DNA of 64,000 nt from Rhinopithecus roxellana (lineage: Eukaryota > Chordata > Mammalia > Primates > Cercopithecidae). The DNA lies in assembly GCF_007565055.1 (NCBI RefSeq), contig NC_044566.1, forward strand, positions 93,712,297 through 93,776,296, in the 5' to 3' direction. Of the stretch, positions 1-12,245 are shown in pieces. Positions within the stretch are counted from its first letter, which is position 1; each line of letters opens with the position of its first letter. The position numbers and the translations under genes are program-made. The notes below the pieces were generated by a model that searched no databases, was not told the DNA's origin, and saw only the letters and a program-made list of their open reading frames with translations.

Positions 1-285
1 CACAAATCTAGAGTGTTGACTATCTCATGTAATTATTGAGTATTGTGCTGCAAGTGAAAAATTGAACGGTTCACAGTCGCTGCCCAACATCGCAAAAGAG
101 TCTCGTACCATGTATCGCTAGCCTGGGAAAAGAGCAAAACTCAAAATTTGATGTATGGCTTCTACTGAGTATGTATCACTTTGCACCACTATAAAACTGA
201 AAAATTGTTAAAGTTTGACCATTATAGGTCAGGGGCCATCTATACAGAGATAGCCTAGTCTTCATATATTGATGATTTTTCCCTG
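1..285. other. UBAC2: UBAC2 intron, no recognised element
   Basis: A/T-rich intronic sequence between the exon at 1553-1675 and the final exon outside the window. I see no exon, RNA gene or repeat I can name. Confidence 0.5.
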
Positions 286-1335
286 AATGGATTACTACAG
301 TGCTTGCAAATCTGTGATTTTCCAATACTATCATTCTTTGTATATTTATTACTTGATATTCCATTCGGGAAAAGCATTTCATTTCCTCCAGTGTACGTAT
401 TTATACAAATATTTATCTACTAATATCATTATAATGCATGAATTCTTACTATCCTTCATTTATTTTGATCCCTAAAGCTGATGCCCCAGATGTGGCCAGC
501 AGGATCCTGCAGCTGGCTCCAGTGTCTTCTGACATGCCCCAGCAGCGACTGATCACTTCCTTACTTTCCTGGCACACAATGATCCAGGGCTATCCTGTAC
601 GTTCCCTATCCTGGGCCTGGAATCCACCATTTCCCTAAAGAGGCCTGGTTCCTTTTAGTGGGGAAGAGTGTTTAGAAACCAGATCTGGGCAGTAGGTGAG
701 CCCATTGCTACCAGGAGGCCACTGCTTCTGAGCCCTCTCAGTCAGAGTGAGGGTATGTGTACATACACACACACACACACACACTCATGAGTTTACAATG
801 ATAGTGATAATTCCTTCCCAACCCCACAGGGTTCTCCCTTGCCTTCCCCGGCTTTATATTTTTATTTTCCTTCTTCCACAATAAAATCAACCTAGTTCCT
901 CATTTGCTCAAACCTACAATACAGCATAATTTTAGAATTGCTATACTCATACCCTTATGAAAACTAAACCTATGAAGAAATGTTTAAGATTTGTTTGCAG
1001 TTCTTTTTGTTTCTTCATTAGTCTGAGGGTATATCAGGTTCAAAAGTTACTGAAAACCATTTTCCCTCCTTCAATGTGATTATGTTATTCATTTGAAATG
1101 CAGTTAGATCATTTGTTTCTTTTCAGTTTTACATTTGTCCCTGTCTTTTGGTTTGCTTGATGAATATGTAAAACATTAACATGACTCAAAACCATACAAA
1201 AGTGAAACCATGCCAAAGGTACACTCCCTCCCTATCCTCCCACCTCCTTGTTCCCGATCCTTTATAGAGAACCAATCTCATTAGTTTCTTGTATATACGA
1301 AGTGTAAGAGCATCTAAAACAAGCTACCATAATGC
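286..1335. mobile_element. Ancient L1-like repeat remnant
   Basis: Stretches such as GCTGATGCCCCAGATGTGGC, CACAATGATCCAGG, GGTTCCTTTTAGTGG, CTTCTGAGCCCTCTC and the (AC)n-CTCATGAG junction recur in old L1M/HAL1-type repeats in my memory of primate DNA, as does the ACTCAAAACCATACAAAA...CCTCCC region at 1180-1330. The short open frame at 438-638 comes from this repeat and is not a gene. Family and orientation are not resolved. Confidence 0.5.
765..784. repeat. (AC)10 microsatellite
   Basis: Twenty bases of uninterrupted AC, within the old L1-like repeat. Confidence 0.97.
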
Positions 1336-1552
1336 ATTCCCACCCCCTACTCCCAACCAATAATGCCTTCTTCAAACTTGTAAGAACCACAGTAGCAAAA
1401 AAAGGCCCAAAGTCTCTATCACGGTGGCAGATGGACCGCTGTCACCATCTTTGTATTTACATGCTTGATTACTTTCAAGTCCTGTTGATCGAAACTGCTT
1501 CAACTCTGAAACATGGATTTAGAATGAGTACCAGGTATTACTGATGAATTAC

Positions 1553-1675
1553 CTGTTCCTCGGAAACTTCTAGAGGAGGGGGCGCTGCTGGCTCAGACTG
1601 CCGACCACCCTGATAGTTTATGTTTTGTCGCTGACGTAAAGGAGGAAAAAGACGATTCCAATTGATCATTCCTCC
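1553..1675 (-). CDS. UBAC2: UBAC2 coding exon (about residues 270-310, probably exon 8)
   Basis: This 123-bp exon encodes 41 residues, starting GGMINWNRLFPPLRQRQ and ending AAPPPLEVSEEQ. It is phase 0 on both sides, intact, with acceptor CTCTTTTTAG and donor CAG|GTAATT. It is the proline- and glutamine-rich cytosolic linker directly before the UBA domain, which is encoded by the final exon outside this window. I count three prolines before LEV, whereas I recall two in the human reference; this is a possible one-codon length difference or an error of memory. Because this exon is symmetric, skipping it would keep the UBA domain in frame. Confidence 0.96.
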
Positions 1676-3250
1676 CTAAAAAGAGATCAACACACGGTTA
1701 TCAGACACAGAAGGAGCAGAACCATCATAACGCTTGGAAGAGCTTTCTCTCAATGCAGTTACATCTATAGACTGGGAATGTAGTGTCATATTGATCTGCT
1801 CCAGGCAAGCAATTCAAATCCAAAAGTATCACAACATCCTTCAGTCAATAGCACAAAATTGGCACCTGCAGTAGGTGCTTAGGCGAAAAGAAAGTAATGG
1901 GCAGTGCAAAAGCTGTTTGTGCACTGTGGCTCTGGAAGGCAGTGAAAGACACATACAAACACTCCTAATTTCAGCCCGACTGTGACGCCACTGACTGTCC
2001 CAACTCCAGTGAACTCTTAGGAGCTCAGGGCTTGGCAGGGTGAGATAGGAAGGAAGGCATGGAGAGGAGGCTAAGTCACTGAGGGCAGCCAGATATCTGG
2101 TGTTTCCACCACGGCCCTTAAAATGCTTCCCCACTCTACCTTTCTTCTTCTTATGACTGAAGTAAATCCTGAGTGTGCCCAGTGCAGGAAGACTGCAGAC
2201 TGTGATAAAAACTCAGCAACAGGCTAGAGAGTATGAAGGGAAATCTGACAAACAGGGAAAAGGTGAGAAGTGAGGATCAGTAACCATCTTTCTGAGGGTG
2301 GTTCCACGGATCCTGAAGACCGACAGCAATGCCATTCCTTGCTTAGTCTATGTCACCAACAAAAAAAGAAGCCACCATGGGAAGAAAAATGCATCACATG
2401 CTGCTTTTAAAAAATCCATGTTTCTAGCTATATGGCAATCTTTGAATTTATGAATTTAAATCTCTATTTCTAGAAGTCTTCTAGTCCTGACAAAATTATA
2501 GACTAAGTATCTGAAAATCTTCCTACTATAAAGACCTAAAAAAGCTATTAATAGATAAATATTTCTATACACAGCTAAACATGAAAGAAGTAAGTGGAGT
2601 TGCAAGGCCTCAGGAACAAGCGGGAGTGGAAAGCAGAGCCGCAAACAGTGAGCATCCCGGGAGACGGGGGAGCACAGGTCCTGCTCACCCAGAACCACAC
2701 TGGGTTTTAGCACTGTTTGGGTTCAGAAGATGTGGCCTTGGGTCTGAAAGAGGCAGCAATTCTGAGCTCAATTATCTGTCTAAAGATACAATCTGCAAAT
2801 GGCAGCACCCTCAGCGAAAGAGATGAAAAAAAATCAAACTAAAAAGCCTGTCCTCCCCCGGAAGACAGCAGGAATCTTGGTCCTGCCTGAGAATTAAGAA
2901 CCACAGGCAAATTTGGGGTTCAAGTTATACTATACATATGTGGTCTCAGAACCCATCAAAAAAGTTACATAAAATTGGTTTTGGGATGGAGATACCTAAG
3001 GAGCCAAGCAAAAGCAAATGTAAAACTATTCTGGAGAGATATTCTCTTGCCTTGGGGTTACATGGGTTTTATGGAGCTTTATGGTTAAAGCTCCAGTGGG
3101 GAAAAACTCAGAATTTAAAACTACAAAATCCACAAGGAAATCACCAATGATGAGCAAGTCGGCACACACAACACAGAGGAGGACTGGGTCCCCAAGGACC
3201 TGAATATAGGAGGATCTGAAAATGACTACACACTTCAAAAAGACTAGGAC
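1676..3250. other. UBAC2: UBAC2 intron next to exon, no recognised element
   Basis: Intronic sequence upstream (in the transcript) of the exon at 1553-1675. I see no further exon, RNA gene or repeat I can name with confidence. Confidence 0.45.
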
Positions 3251-4438
3251 GTCACAGGAGGACCTTAAAAAAAGACTAAGGTATTACGAGAAAAAACAGC
3301 TGTGAAAAAAAATTAGGGAAACAAAAGCCACTCTCACCTCTTCCCTACAAAAGATAAATCTAAAATATAAACACGTACACAAGTTGATGTAAAGAGATGG
3401 AAAAAAAATCAGAGAAACACTAATCAAAGAAAGCTGATGTTGCTACATTCATGCCAAATAAACAGACCTCAAAGGCAAAAAAAAAAGGCAGTATTAGGGA
3501 TAAAATCAGTAGAATACATGAATATATTTATATGTAACACAATGGCATCAAAACACAGAAAGCAAAAATAAATAGAATTACAAGAGAAGTGGAAACATCC
3601 GGACATATATTTAATTTTCAGCACATAACTCAGTAACTGATAGATCAACCAGTCAAAAATAATAATACAAAAAATAAATAACAAGTTTATTTCTCAATGG
3701 ACATATATACCTTACATTTAATAGAAAATATACATTCCTTTCCATTACATATAAAGTATTTACAAAGTAATTGTGCACTAGATCCTATATGAAATATTCA
3801 CAAATACCAAATCATAAACATTACACAGATTATATTCTCACCACAATGCAATTAAACTAGAAATCAATATCAAAATAATAACTATAACAAAAAACCCCAC
3901 ACATTTGGAAACCAAAAAAATCCTCATAATGGAAATTAGAAGATATCTCAGAATGAGTAAAATAAAACTATTACCTACCTATCAAAGTTTATGGGATGTA
4001 ATAAAGTGGTTCATGTAATTTTAAAATATTGAGCTTAAATTAAAAAAAGAAAACTGAAAATTAAAGGGTTATGTATACCTAATTTAAGAAGTTAGAGAAA
4101 GTAACAATAATCTAATGAAATGAGAAAGAAGAAAGTAGAAAGTTGACAGCAAATGCCAGTAAAGTGGAAAACAAAGAAACAGAAGGAGTCACTAAAACTC
4201 ACTGCTGGCTGTTACAAAGTCAAATAAAATAGGCAAACCTGGCAAGCTTGATGAAAAGACAGACGAAGGAGCACAAATAAACAGTATTAAGGATAATACA
4301 AGGGATATAATGGCAGATTTTAAAAAAATCACAAGAATACTTTATTCATACCAATAACTTTGATGAATGACAACTTTCTAGAAAAGTATAACTTATTAAA
4401 ACTTATTCTAGAGAAAACAGACATTGGTAATTATCTTT
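3250..4438 (+). mobile_element. Old L1 (L1M) ORF2 fragment
   Basis: A-rich plus-strand sequence with eroded L1 ORF2 phrases, for example AAATTAGAAGATATCTCAGA near 3935 and TTTTAAAAAAATCACAAGAATACT followed by TTTGATGAATGACAA near 4320-4380. No open frame survives. It is broken by the AluY at 4448 and continues in spirit at 4771. Confidence 0.6.
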
Positions 4439-4447
4439 GAAAATTGC

Positions 4448-4761
4448 GGCTGGGCGCGGTGGCTCAAGCCTGTAATCCCAGCACTTTGGGAGGCCGAGAC
4501 GGGCGGATCACGAGGTCAGGAGATCAAGACCATCCTGGCTAACATGGTGAAACCCCGTCTCTACTAAAAATACAAAAAACTAGCCGGGCGACCTGGCGGG
4601 CGCCTGTAGTCCCAGCTACTCTGGAGGCTGAGGCAGGAGAATGGCATGAACCCGGGAGGCGGAGCTTGCAGTGAGCTGAGATCCGGCCACTGCACTCCAG
4701 CCTGGGCGACAGAGTGAGACTCCGTCTCAAAAAAAAAAAAAAAAAAAAAAAAAAGAAAAAA
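4448..4761 (+). mobile_element. AluYR-type Alu (Old World monkey)
   Basis: Full-length Alu with GGCTCAAGCCTG and AAAAAACTAGCCGGGCGA, the Old World monkey AluYR signature, and a poly-A tail of about 27. A 9-bp target duplication GAAAATTGC is present at 4439-4447 and 4762-4770. Confidence 0.95.
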
Positions 4762-4770
4762 GAAAATTGC

Positions 4771-5115
4771 TCAGGACCATCTACTTAAGCTGAGCCACAC
4801 GTGAGACTCAGCAATTCCACTCCTGGATAAAAGAAATTCAAACACATGTTCATCAAAAGACATGGACTAGAATGTTCTCAGCAGCATTATTTATAATAGT
4901 CAAAGATGGGAACTACCCAAATGCCCATCAACTATAGAATGGGTAAGTTATGGTGTATTCACATACTGTAATCTAATAAAGCAGTTTGAATGAATGAACT
5001 ATAATGACATGCAACAATATGGCTGAATCTCTCAAATGATGCTGGATAAAATAAACATAAAAAGTACATTTGTATGATGATGATTATTATATAGCATGTA
5101 CTTTTCTGGATATAT
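4771..5115 (+). mobile_element. Old L1 (L1M) 3' region
   Basis: Contains GCAGCATTATTTATAATAGTC and AATGCCCATCAACTATAGAATGG, typical of the region at the end of ORF2 and the 3' part of L1M elements, plus strand. Confidence 0.75.
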
Positions 5116-5289
5116 GTCATACTTTAATGTAATTGAAATAGTACTTAAAAATCTGCCCACCAAAAACCTACAGGTGAAGTGTATGAAATCTTTAAGGACT
5201 CCTTATCTTATATAAACTGCTCTAGAGTATAGAAAAGGAAGGAGAGTTTCCCACCTGATTTTTTGAGACTAGCATAACATTGTTTCCAA

Positions 5290-5925
5290 AATAGACAAGG
5301 CCATTATGAGCAAGAAAAATTATACAATGTATAGTTTATTTTTCTTGGGTAGATATAATAATCCTAAACAAAATATCAGCAAATTCAATCCAACAATGTT
5401 TAAAAAATAATTATCTAGTATGATGTACTATACTAGGATTTACCTTAGAAATCTTAGAAAATCTAGCAACATAATCCACACATGAACAGTTTGAAGGAGA
5501 AAAATCACTCATCTCAATAGGTATGAAAACAGTTTGACAAAATTCAGTACCCATTCATGAAGATACAAAAATGCCTATTACCAATTCTCGCATTCAGCAC
5601 AAGTTACAGCATAATGAGAACAAAAACCAAACCCAAACAAAAATCTCAGGTAAAGAGAGAAAAAGAAAAACAAAACTCATTATTCAAATGATGACTGTCT
5701 ACCTAGAAAATCCAAGAGTGTTTACAAATGTCTCTCAAAGCATGAGAACAAGAGAGTATAATTAAAAAGTAACATTCCCTCTACTGAAATCATTTAGAGA
5801 ATGTATGTACAAAAAATTACTATTTATAAAGGGCAATAAAAAAATAAGGTAGTTAAGAATAAAATCAAACAAAAGATCTGCAAGATCTCTAAGTAAATGG
5901 AAAGATTCAACATATTCCTGAATTG
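5290..5925 (+). mobile_element. Old L1 (L1M) ORF2 reverse-transcriptase region fragment
   Basis: Phrases such as ATCTCAATAGGTATGAAAAC followed by AGTTTGACAAAATTCA and CCCATTCATGA match the RT region of decayed L1 ORF2, plus strand. The reading frame is destroyed. Confidence 0.7.
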
Positions 5926-6385
5926 AGCCTGGTAACATATAATCGTATAATCTATCCAGACACTGCCAACTCCAATCTAGCAGACTGCTGGTTCACTTCC
6001 AATATCCAATTTCCCTCTTTGAAAAAAACTGTTTTGGTTTTCTTGGGTGTGTATATATGTGTGACTTGCTACCTTTCTCAGTTTCCCGCCACATTGACTA
6101 GGTTCTGACAATGGTATGTCAGCAGAAAGGGAGTATGTGCCGACCAGGAAGATCCTCAGAGGCAGGGCTCGCCCTTCTTGGAGGATCAGGTGGAAGTCCT
6201 GCGCTGAGGATACAGCAGCAGCAAGGAGCCGGGGGCTGACACCCTTAGGACGCTGCCCCGCCGGCCTGGGCTGCCCACTGCTGGACTTCTGTACGAGATA
6301 GAAATAAACTGCCTTGTTTAAGTTTCTGCTATTTTGTGTTATCTGTCATTTTGGAGTCAGACTCCTATCATTATTCCTATTCCCA
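5926..6385 (+). mobile_element. LTR-like remnant inserted in L1
   Basis: A G/C-richer block between L1 fragments, ending with AATAAACTGCCTTGTTTAAG and TTTGTGTTATCTGTCATT, resembling the 3' end of MaLR/MLT-type LTRs with their polyadenylation signal. Family uncertain. Confidence 0.5.
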
Positions 6386-6409
6386 TAAATTATTCCTCAC
6401 TGCTATATA

Positions 6410-7640
6410 CTCAAAATTCAAAAGTATGTACGTGTGTATATTTTGGTGGGACTAGACTATTTGAAGTTAAAGCTCAAAACTAGGCATGACTATTTTGAAG
6501 AAGTATGATAAGAAAGGAGTTCTCTACCAGTTATTAGGACTTAGTATTAGACTGCAGTAATTAAAGTCGTGTGGTATTAGTGCAAGTTAGGCAAAAAGTC
6601 CAAACAGGAGACAGAGTCTAGGAATCAACAGTAAACACGGGCACTTGGTTGTGAGTCTGCACTGAATACACAGTCCTGGGACAACTGTCTATAGACAGGG
6701 AAAAGATAAAACTAGACCTTTACTTCACACCACCCACAAAAAGAAACACTAAGATTAAATATTTAAAAGTGGAAAGCCAAACTGTGAAAATTTTTTTGAA
6801 GAAATAGGAGAATATTTTTATGTCATTAGGATAGGAAAGGATTTCTAAAACAGAAATATGAAGCGTAAATCACAAAGAAAAAAGTGGTTAAAAATTACTT
6901 TACCTGCAAGAACTTTTGCATTAAAAGTTCAATTGTTACTGAATTAAATAAGACAAACTACAGATTGAGAGAAAATGTTTACAACATATAACTGCTATAT
7001 GCTCAAAACTCAAAAGTTACAAATCAATGAGACTTAATAAATCAAAGACACTTATGAACTTATAAGACAACACTTATAAATCATTGAGAAAAAAATAAGT
7101 GACTCAAGAGAAAAGCAGATAATGTATATGAATAGTCCATTTATAGAAGGGGAAATCCCAAGTCAAGAAACATATGAAAAGATATTCAATCTCACTAGTG
7201 TTAGGGAAAGGCAAATGAAAACAACAAGTTTTTTTTATACCCACAAGACTAGCAAAAATACACAGCCCAATAATACTGAGTGTGGGAATGATGTGAAAGA
7301 AATGGGAACTCTGATAAGTTGCTGATCAGAGGATAAACTGATACAATCTTTTTGGAGAGTAACATCTCAAGATCTAGTAAAACTATTCTAGTCTATGGCC
7401 TGGGAACTTCCCCTCCAGGGAGCTGTCAATGCTGAGGGGGCCATGTATGAGGATCTTTTGTGAAGCACTGGTTACAATATTAAGTAAGAAAATGGAAAAA
7501 ATTCAGTTGTTCCTAAGGAGGGAAATAAATTAATAAGTGGTTCTATTATACAAAAGACCATTATAAAAGCAGCTAGAATAAATGAACTAGATTTACATGG
7601 GTAAATCTAAAATATACAATGTTGAATGAACAAAGTTGTA
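6410..7640 (+). mobile_element. Old L1 (L1M) ORF2 C-terminal and 3' fragment
   Basis: Contains the usual L1 series: GTGTGGTATTAGTGCAA near 6570, TTCTAAAACAGAAATATGAAG near 6843, AACATATGAAAAGATATTCAATCTCACTAGT near 7168 and GCAAATGAAAACAACAAG near 7211. Plus strand, no intact frame. Confidence 0.75.
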
Positions 7641-7783
7641 CGAGAATATGCATATGCAATATATACATATATCATTTACATAAATTGTATGTAGTTTATG
7701 TAAATAATACAGATAAAACGTAATACCATTTACATAAATTTAAAAATACTCAGAACAAGAGTATATACTATTTTAACTTTTTT

Positions 7784-7950
7784 TTTGAGATGAGGGTCTT
7801 GGTACACCGTCCAGGCTGGAGGGCAGTGGCTATTCACAGGCACAATCATGGCGCACTGCAGTCCTGAACTCCTGGACCCAACCAATCTTCCGTCTCGGCC
7901 TCCTGAGTAGCTGAGACCATAGATGTGCACCATTGCGTCTGATCTATTTT
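7784..7950 (-). mobile_element. Fossil left Alu monomer (FLAM-A, 7SL-like)
   Basis: On the minus strand this reads as a 7SL-derived monomer: CTCAGCTACTCAGGAGGC, GGTCCAGGAGTTCAGGACTG, TGCAGTGCGCCATGATTGTG and then CCTGTGAATAGCCACTGCC, a 7SL RNA phrase lost from dimeric Alus. It ends with a T-run (plus strand) at its tail. It is one of the oldest Alu-lineage insertions here. Confidence 0.85.
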
Positions 7951-7984
7951 AACTGTTTTAGATGGATATATGATAATGGTGACT

Positions 7985-8201
7985 CCGTTCTCCTACCCCC
8001 AACCCAGGAGATATTTGGCAATGTCTGGTCACAGTTTTGGTTGTTAAGTGGAGGGGAGAGGGGACAGGATGGTGGTGCTGTTGACATTTAGTAGGCAGAG
8101 GTCAGGGATGTTGCTAAACATCCTACAATGTATAGGGCAGCCCCTATAACAAAGAATGGTCTGGATCAAAATGTCAATGGTGTGTAGGTCGAGAAACCCT
8201 G
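7985..8201 (+). mobile_element. MER20 (hAT-Charlie MITE)
   Basis: Contains GATATTTGGCAATGTCTGG, TTGCTAAACATCCTACAATG, AGGGCAGCCCCTATAACAAAG and the terminus GTCGAGAAACCCTG, matching MER20 as I remember it. The 5' terminus is eroded. Confidence 0.9.
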
Positions 8202-9285
8202 ATAAGTACGTATGTAGTGAAGATACAAAAACATGCAAAAGCACACAACACACCCGCTCCAGGACAGTGGAAGGGGAATGGCCTTTGAGTTACATTTCAT
8301 TTCTTACAAGACAGTGGGAGAATCAAAGAGTAGGCAAAGCAAACAAAACCCCAATCCCTCTACTGTGATAGCAGAAAAGTGCTTAAAAAGCAGAAAGTTA
8401 CGGCTCTAGGTTCTAGGCTGTTTTGACATGAATCTGCTCGTTACGCAGGGTTAAATATGAGCCTCTATAAACAGGAAATGTTTCCTTTACTTTGTCTTCT
8501 TCAAAAGCAATAACCACATATTTTAAAAATGAAGAAGGAAACAGCTTGCAGTTTGAACAGGCGCTTTATGAAGTATTTATTATTAGTTTGTAAGAAGATT
8601 TCAAATGAAGCAAAAATTGTTGTGTATATATACATGTATGAATGAATAAATATATATTAATACATACATACATACATACATGATGGTTTCCCAACTGAGG
8701 AGCAGTAAAAGTTTCTGACATTTTATTAAGCAGAAGTTCCATGGAACAGAAATCCATGTTCTACGGGCATTGAAAGATTTCTGGATGGGAGAGTCAGGCA
8801 GTGTCTACATCAGAGATGCCAGAAGAGCTCACGGGTGGCTGACCTCAGGCACTCGAGTGTCCACAAGAGAGTGTGAGCCAGGCACACGGTCTCGTCCTTG
8901 CTCCCGAGGAGTGCACCATCCCCCACGCAAGATACCCAGAAATGGAAAAGCCAGAACATAGCAAGATGATATATAATTAAGACGGGAGCTGTGAGGCCTA
9001 AATTAAAAGGACTAGAAAAGCTCAGAGTGGACATCAACCCACTGCAGCCAAAGCACAGGGGTAAGACTTCCAAGAGGATGGGGCTGGGGTTGAATATTAA
9101 AAGAGAATGATTTCAACGATGGAGAAGAAAGCAAGCAAGGCATTTTCCCCAAGGTGTTCAAAGACAGGGGCCTAAGTGGGTTTATACCGCTTTCAAGGAG
9201 CAAAGCAATGCTAAGGAAAAACGGCAGAGGGACAAAAAGGTAGAGGAAGCAGAGGGACAGAAAGGTTGAGGAAGCTGAATAAGAA
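8202..9285. other. UBAC2: UBAC2 intron, mostly unassigned
   Basis: No exon or RNA gene seen. The only clear structure is the (TACA)n tract at 8661-8681. Confidence 0.45.
8661..8681. repeat. (TACA)5 microsatellite
   Basis: Five uninterrupted TACA units, preceded by A/T-rich sequence. Confidence 0.95.
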
Positions 9286-9287
9286 CA

Positions 9288-9480
9288 GTCTCTAGAGCCA
9301 GAACACCTGGGCTCAAATTCCAGCTCTACCTCTTACTGTAACACCTTAGGTACATTTTCAAACACTTCCATGACCCTTGGTTTTCTCACCTGTAAAGTGG
9401 TAATAATAACTGCACCCACCTCACATGGAGAGTATGAGAATCAAAAGAGTTAATTCATGTGAAACATTTAAAATAGAACG
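9288..9480 (+). mobile_element. MIR SINE
   Basis: CCTGGGCTCAAATTCCAGCTC, TCTCACCTGTAAAGTGGTAATAA and AGAGTTAATTCATGTGAAA follow the MIR consensus, including its conserved core, on the plus strand. Confidence 0.85.
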
Positions 9481-10430
9481 TAAAGCCATCTACAAGCTTA
9501 TTGCAGCTTAGCTATGATTATTCTCATCCTTACTACCTGGCCTTACACTTTATACAGTATTGTTTTTCGTCTTCCCAACTAGACTAAAGGATCCTGGAGG
9601 GCTGCGAAGGATGGAAGACTTGAACATATTTCCCAGGTGGCCAGTACCACTCTCAGCTCAATACAGTCCTCGTACAAATTGGTGCCCCATAAAAGAGTAA
9701 AATGGAGAACAATTACAGAGGGGGCATTATGAATGTGATGTTTTAGAAAAACTCAAATTACTTCCAAAAGTATCTTCATCTTATTTTAAGACTGCTGGCC
9801 ATTGGAAACAAATGCACCCTTTCTTCTCAGTCTCTGGTGCTCAGAAAGCCTTTATTGGCATGCCAGGTTTTGAAGTGTGAAGCATGCAGCAGGGCCACCT
9901 CCAGTCTACAATCGGTGGCCACCTGCAGGCCACCATGCAGGGAAGGTTCTGAGGGAGACCATGGGGTAGGCAGCGAAGGGCGATGTGACTGTTTAGGGGT
10001 GCTGTGCTTGGGCACACAGGAGGCAAGGCAGAGCCCACACAAGGACTTACTCAGTGTACTATGGACGAAGGCTTTCAAATGTTTTTCACCTCATGGCACA
10101 CACAGACAAAGACAGATTTGCAAGGCCCACAGGAAAAGCCAAAACTGTTTACAGCTGGCCCAGTGTCTTCAGGCCCTTTCCAGTTGCCCCTAAGAGGGGA
10201 GGGGACCAGTATCTCAGCCAATGTATGACCATGGGACAGTGGCTGGGAAGCTCTACCCCAGGCCATAAGGAAATACCTACACATTTAGGAAACAGGTTGA
10301 TTTAATAGGAGCCTCTGACAATGGGGATGACCTACCATGGAGATCAAGGGCATAAAAAGACTACATTGTTTTACTTGAATGAGTTAATGTGAAATCACAA
10401 AATTTTCACATCTACTAATGTACCTGGTGA
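9481..10430. other. UBAC2: UBAC2 intron, no recognised element
   Basis: Several overlapping short open frames on both strands at 9827-10305 show no similarity to a protein I know and no splice or promoter context. I treat the stretch as non-coding. Confidence 0.4.
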
Positions 10431-10589
10431 TACTTTCAGCAACAAAGGTAGAAAGAGAATTAAGACAACCTCCCTGCCTTTTAGAAGCTCAGAGTCTGGT
10501 ATTCTAATAATGAAACAGTTTTTCCTTTTTCTTCCAGGTTATCAAAGCACCCTTTGTTAGATCCAGTGGATCCTCCTGAGCGCTCTCTG

Positions 10590-11215
10590 ACCTGACTTCT
10601 GGCAGCACCAGGTCTTACTGACCACTCTTCCTCGACGTTCTCTTCCCCTGGCTTTGTGGCATCCCGCTTTCTTTCTAGCCCTCTGGCTATACTTTCTCAG
10701 TGTACTCAGATTCTCCTCCTCCCACTCCTGTCCTTCAGACACGGGTGTTCTTGAAGGTTCCATGTGGGAAGTGTTTCTCTCCTCCTTCTGTGTTCTGGGT
10801 GCCCATCCATTCCTAGGGCTTCATGGGGTAGAGACTCCTAAACTCGAACCTCCAACCCAAAAGCCGTGTCTCAGAGCCATGTAACCCACTGTCTCCTGGA
10901 TACACTTTCATCTAAATGTTATGGAGACACCTAAGATAGAACACATCCCAAACAAACTCATCTCCAACCCTATATCTCTTGCTGTGTCCCCTGTCTTGGG
11001 GCGTGACATCCACATCCATCCACTGCATAAGCCAGATCTCCAGACTCTGTCCACTGCAACTCCTCCGCCTCTGTCTTCACCCTCACTCTCACTGCCCCGT
11101 GTGGGACCACAGTCCATGGCTGGGATGGCTCCAGAGTTAGTTCCTAATATACAAATCTCGTCAAGCCCCTCTTCTACGTAGAAACCTTTTGCTGGATCCT
11201 CATTGCCCTTTTATT
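10590..11215 (+). mobile_element. L2 LINE fragment (probable)
   Basis: C/T-rich plus-strand sequence with CTCATCTCCAACCC, CTCTGTCTTCACCC and CTCATTGCCC in the style of the L2 3' half. Diverged; family call from style and order only. Confidence 0.45.
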
Positions 11216-11250
11216 AATTTTAAAATATTTAATAACTCATTAACGATCAA

Positions 11251-11530
11251 GGCCGGGCGCGGTGGCTCAAGCCTGTAATCCCAGCACTTTGGGAGGCCGA
11301 GATGGGTGGATCACGAGGTCAGGAGATCGAGACCATCCTGGCTAACACGGTGAAACCCCATCTCTACTAAAAAAATACAAAAAACTAGCCGGGCGAGGTG
11401 GCGGGCGCCTGTAGTCCCAGCTATTCGGAGGCTGAGGCAGGAGAATGGCATAAACCCAGGAGGCGGAGCTTGCAATGAGCTGAGAACAGCCACTGCACTC
11501 CAGCCCAGGCGACAGAGCGAGACCCCGTCT

Positions 11531-11578
<48 letters not shown>
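11251..11578 (+). mobile_element. AluYR-type Alu with very long poly-A tail
   Basis: Full-length, with GGCTCAAGCCTG and AAAAAACTAGCCGGGCGAGG. The tail is 47 uninterrupted A (11532-11578), which suggests recent insertion. I could not find a clear target-site duplication. Confidence 0.95.
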
Positions 11579-11581
<3 letters not shown>

Positions 11582-11869
11582 CAAGCCTATTACTTGCTAA
11601 TATAAACATAGATTTTTGAAATAAAAAATAACCACGTTTTCCCAAACAGAATTACTGAGAAGAGTGGAACTGTTTTCCATTTTTGCAAATCTCTTTAATG
11701 TCTGACTTACTAGAAGGTTGCTGGATTCTCCTATCTACTTCTGCATTGGATTCTGTTCTGTTACTCTGGCTTTTGAAGTACATGAAGCAAATCCAGTCAC
11801 ATAGATAAATAGTTAGAAAAAAAAGGAAGAGTACGTTAAGGGCCTTTTTGGATGACTATAGACATCCTC

Positions 11870-12245
11870 CCCTTTGATGCTACTCAATGCATCCCTGTTG
11901 CTTTCAGAATCTAACGGAAATTTCTTACCTGGGCTTACCAGACTCCTGTCTGCCACTGGAGTCACTTTCTCACCACCCCGCCCTCACATTCTCTACTCCT
12001 GCTGGGGAGCCTGTTCTCACCACCCCACACTCTTCTGTGTGCTCTCATGCCTCACCGTCCCTTACAGTGCTCAGCACATCCCATTTCACTTGCAGGCTAA
12101 CTGGCTTGAATCTCATAATAGCCTATGAGCTCCATGGGGGCTGTGACTCTCCATCTTGTCCTGTCTGTAGATCTGGCCTCCTGTACGACCTGGCATATGC
12201 AAGTGCTCAAGAAGCAGTCGCAAAATGGATCGCTGAATGGACAAA
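11870..12245 (+). mobile_element. L2 LINE 3' fragment (probable)
   Basis: The order of phrases (TGCATCCCTGTTGCTTTCAG, CTCATGCCTCACCGTCCCTT, ATGAGCTCCATGGGGGCTGTG and CTGGCATATGCAAGTGCTCA) follows the L2 3' end, plus strand. Confidence 0.6.

Noticed and set aside
438..638. Plus-strand frame with a protein-like stretch (ADAPDVASRILQLAPV)
   Set aside because: The DNA belongs to a common ancient L1-like repeat, so the frame is coincidental.
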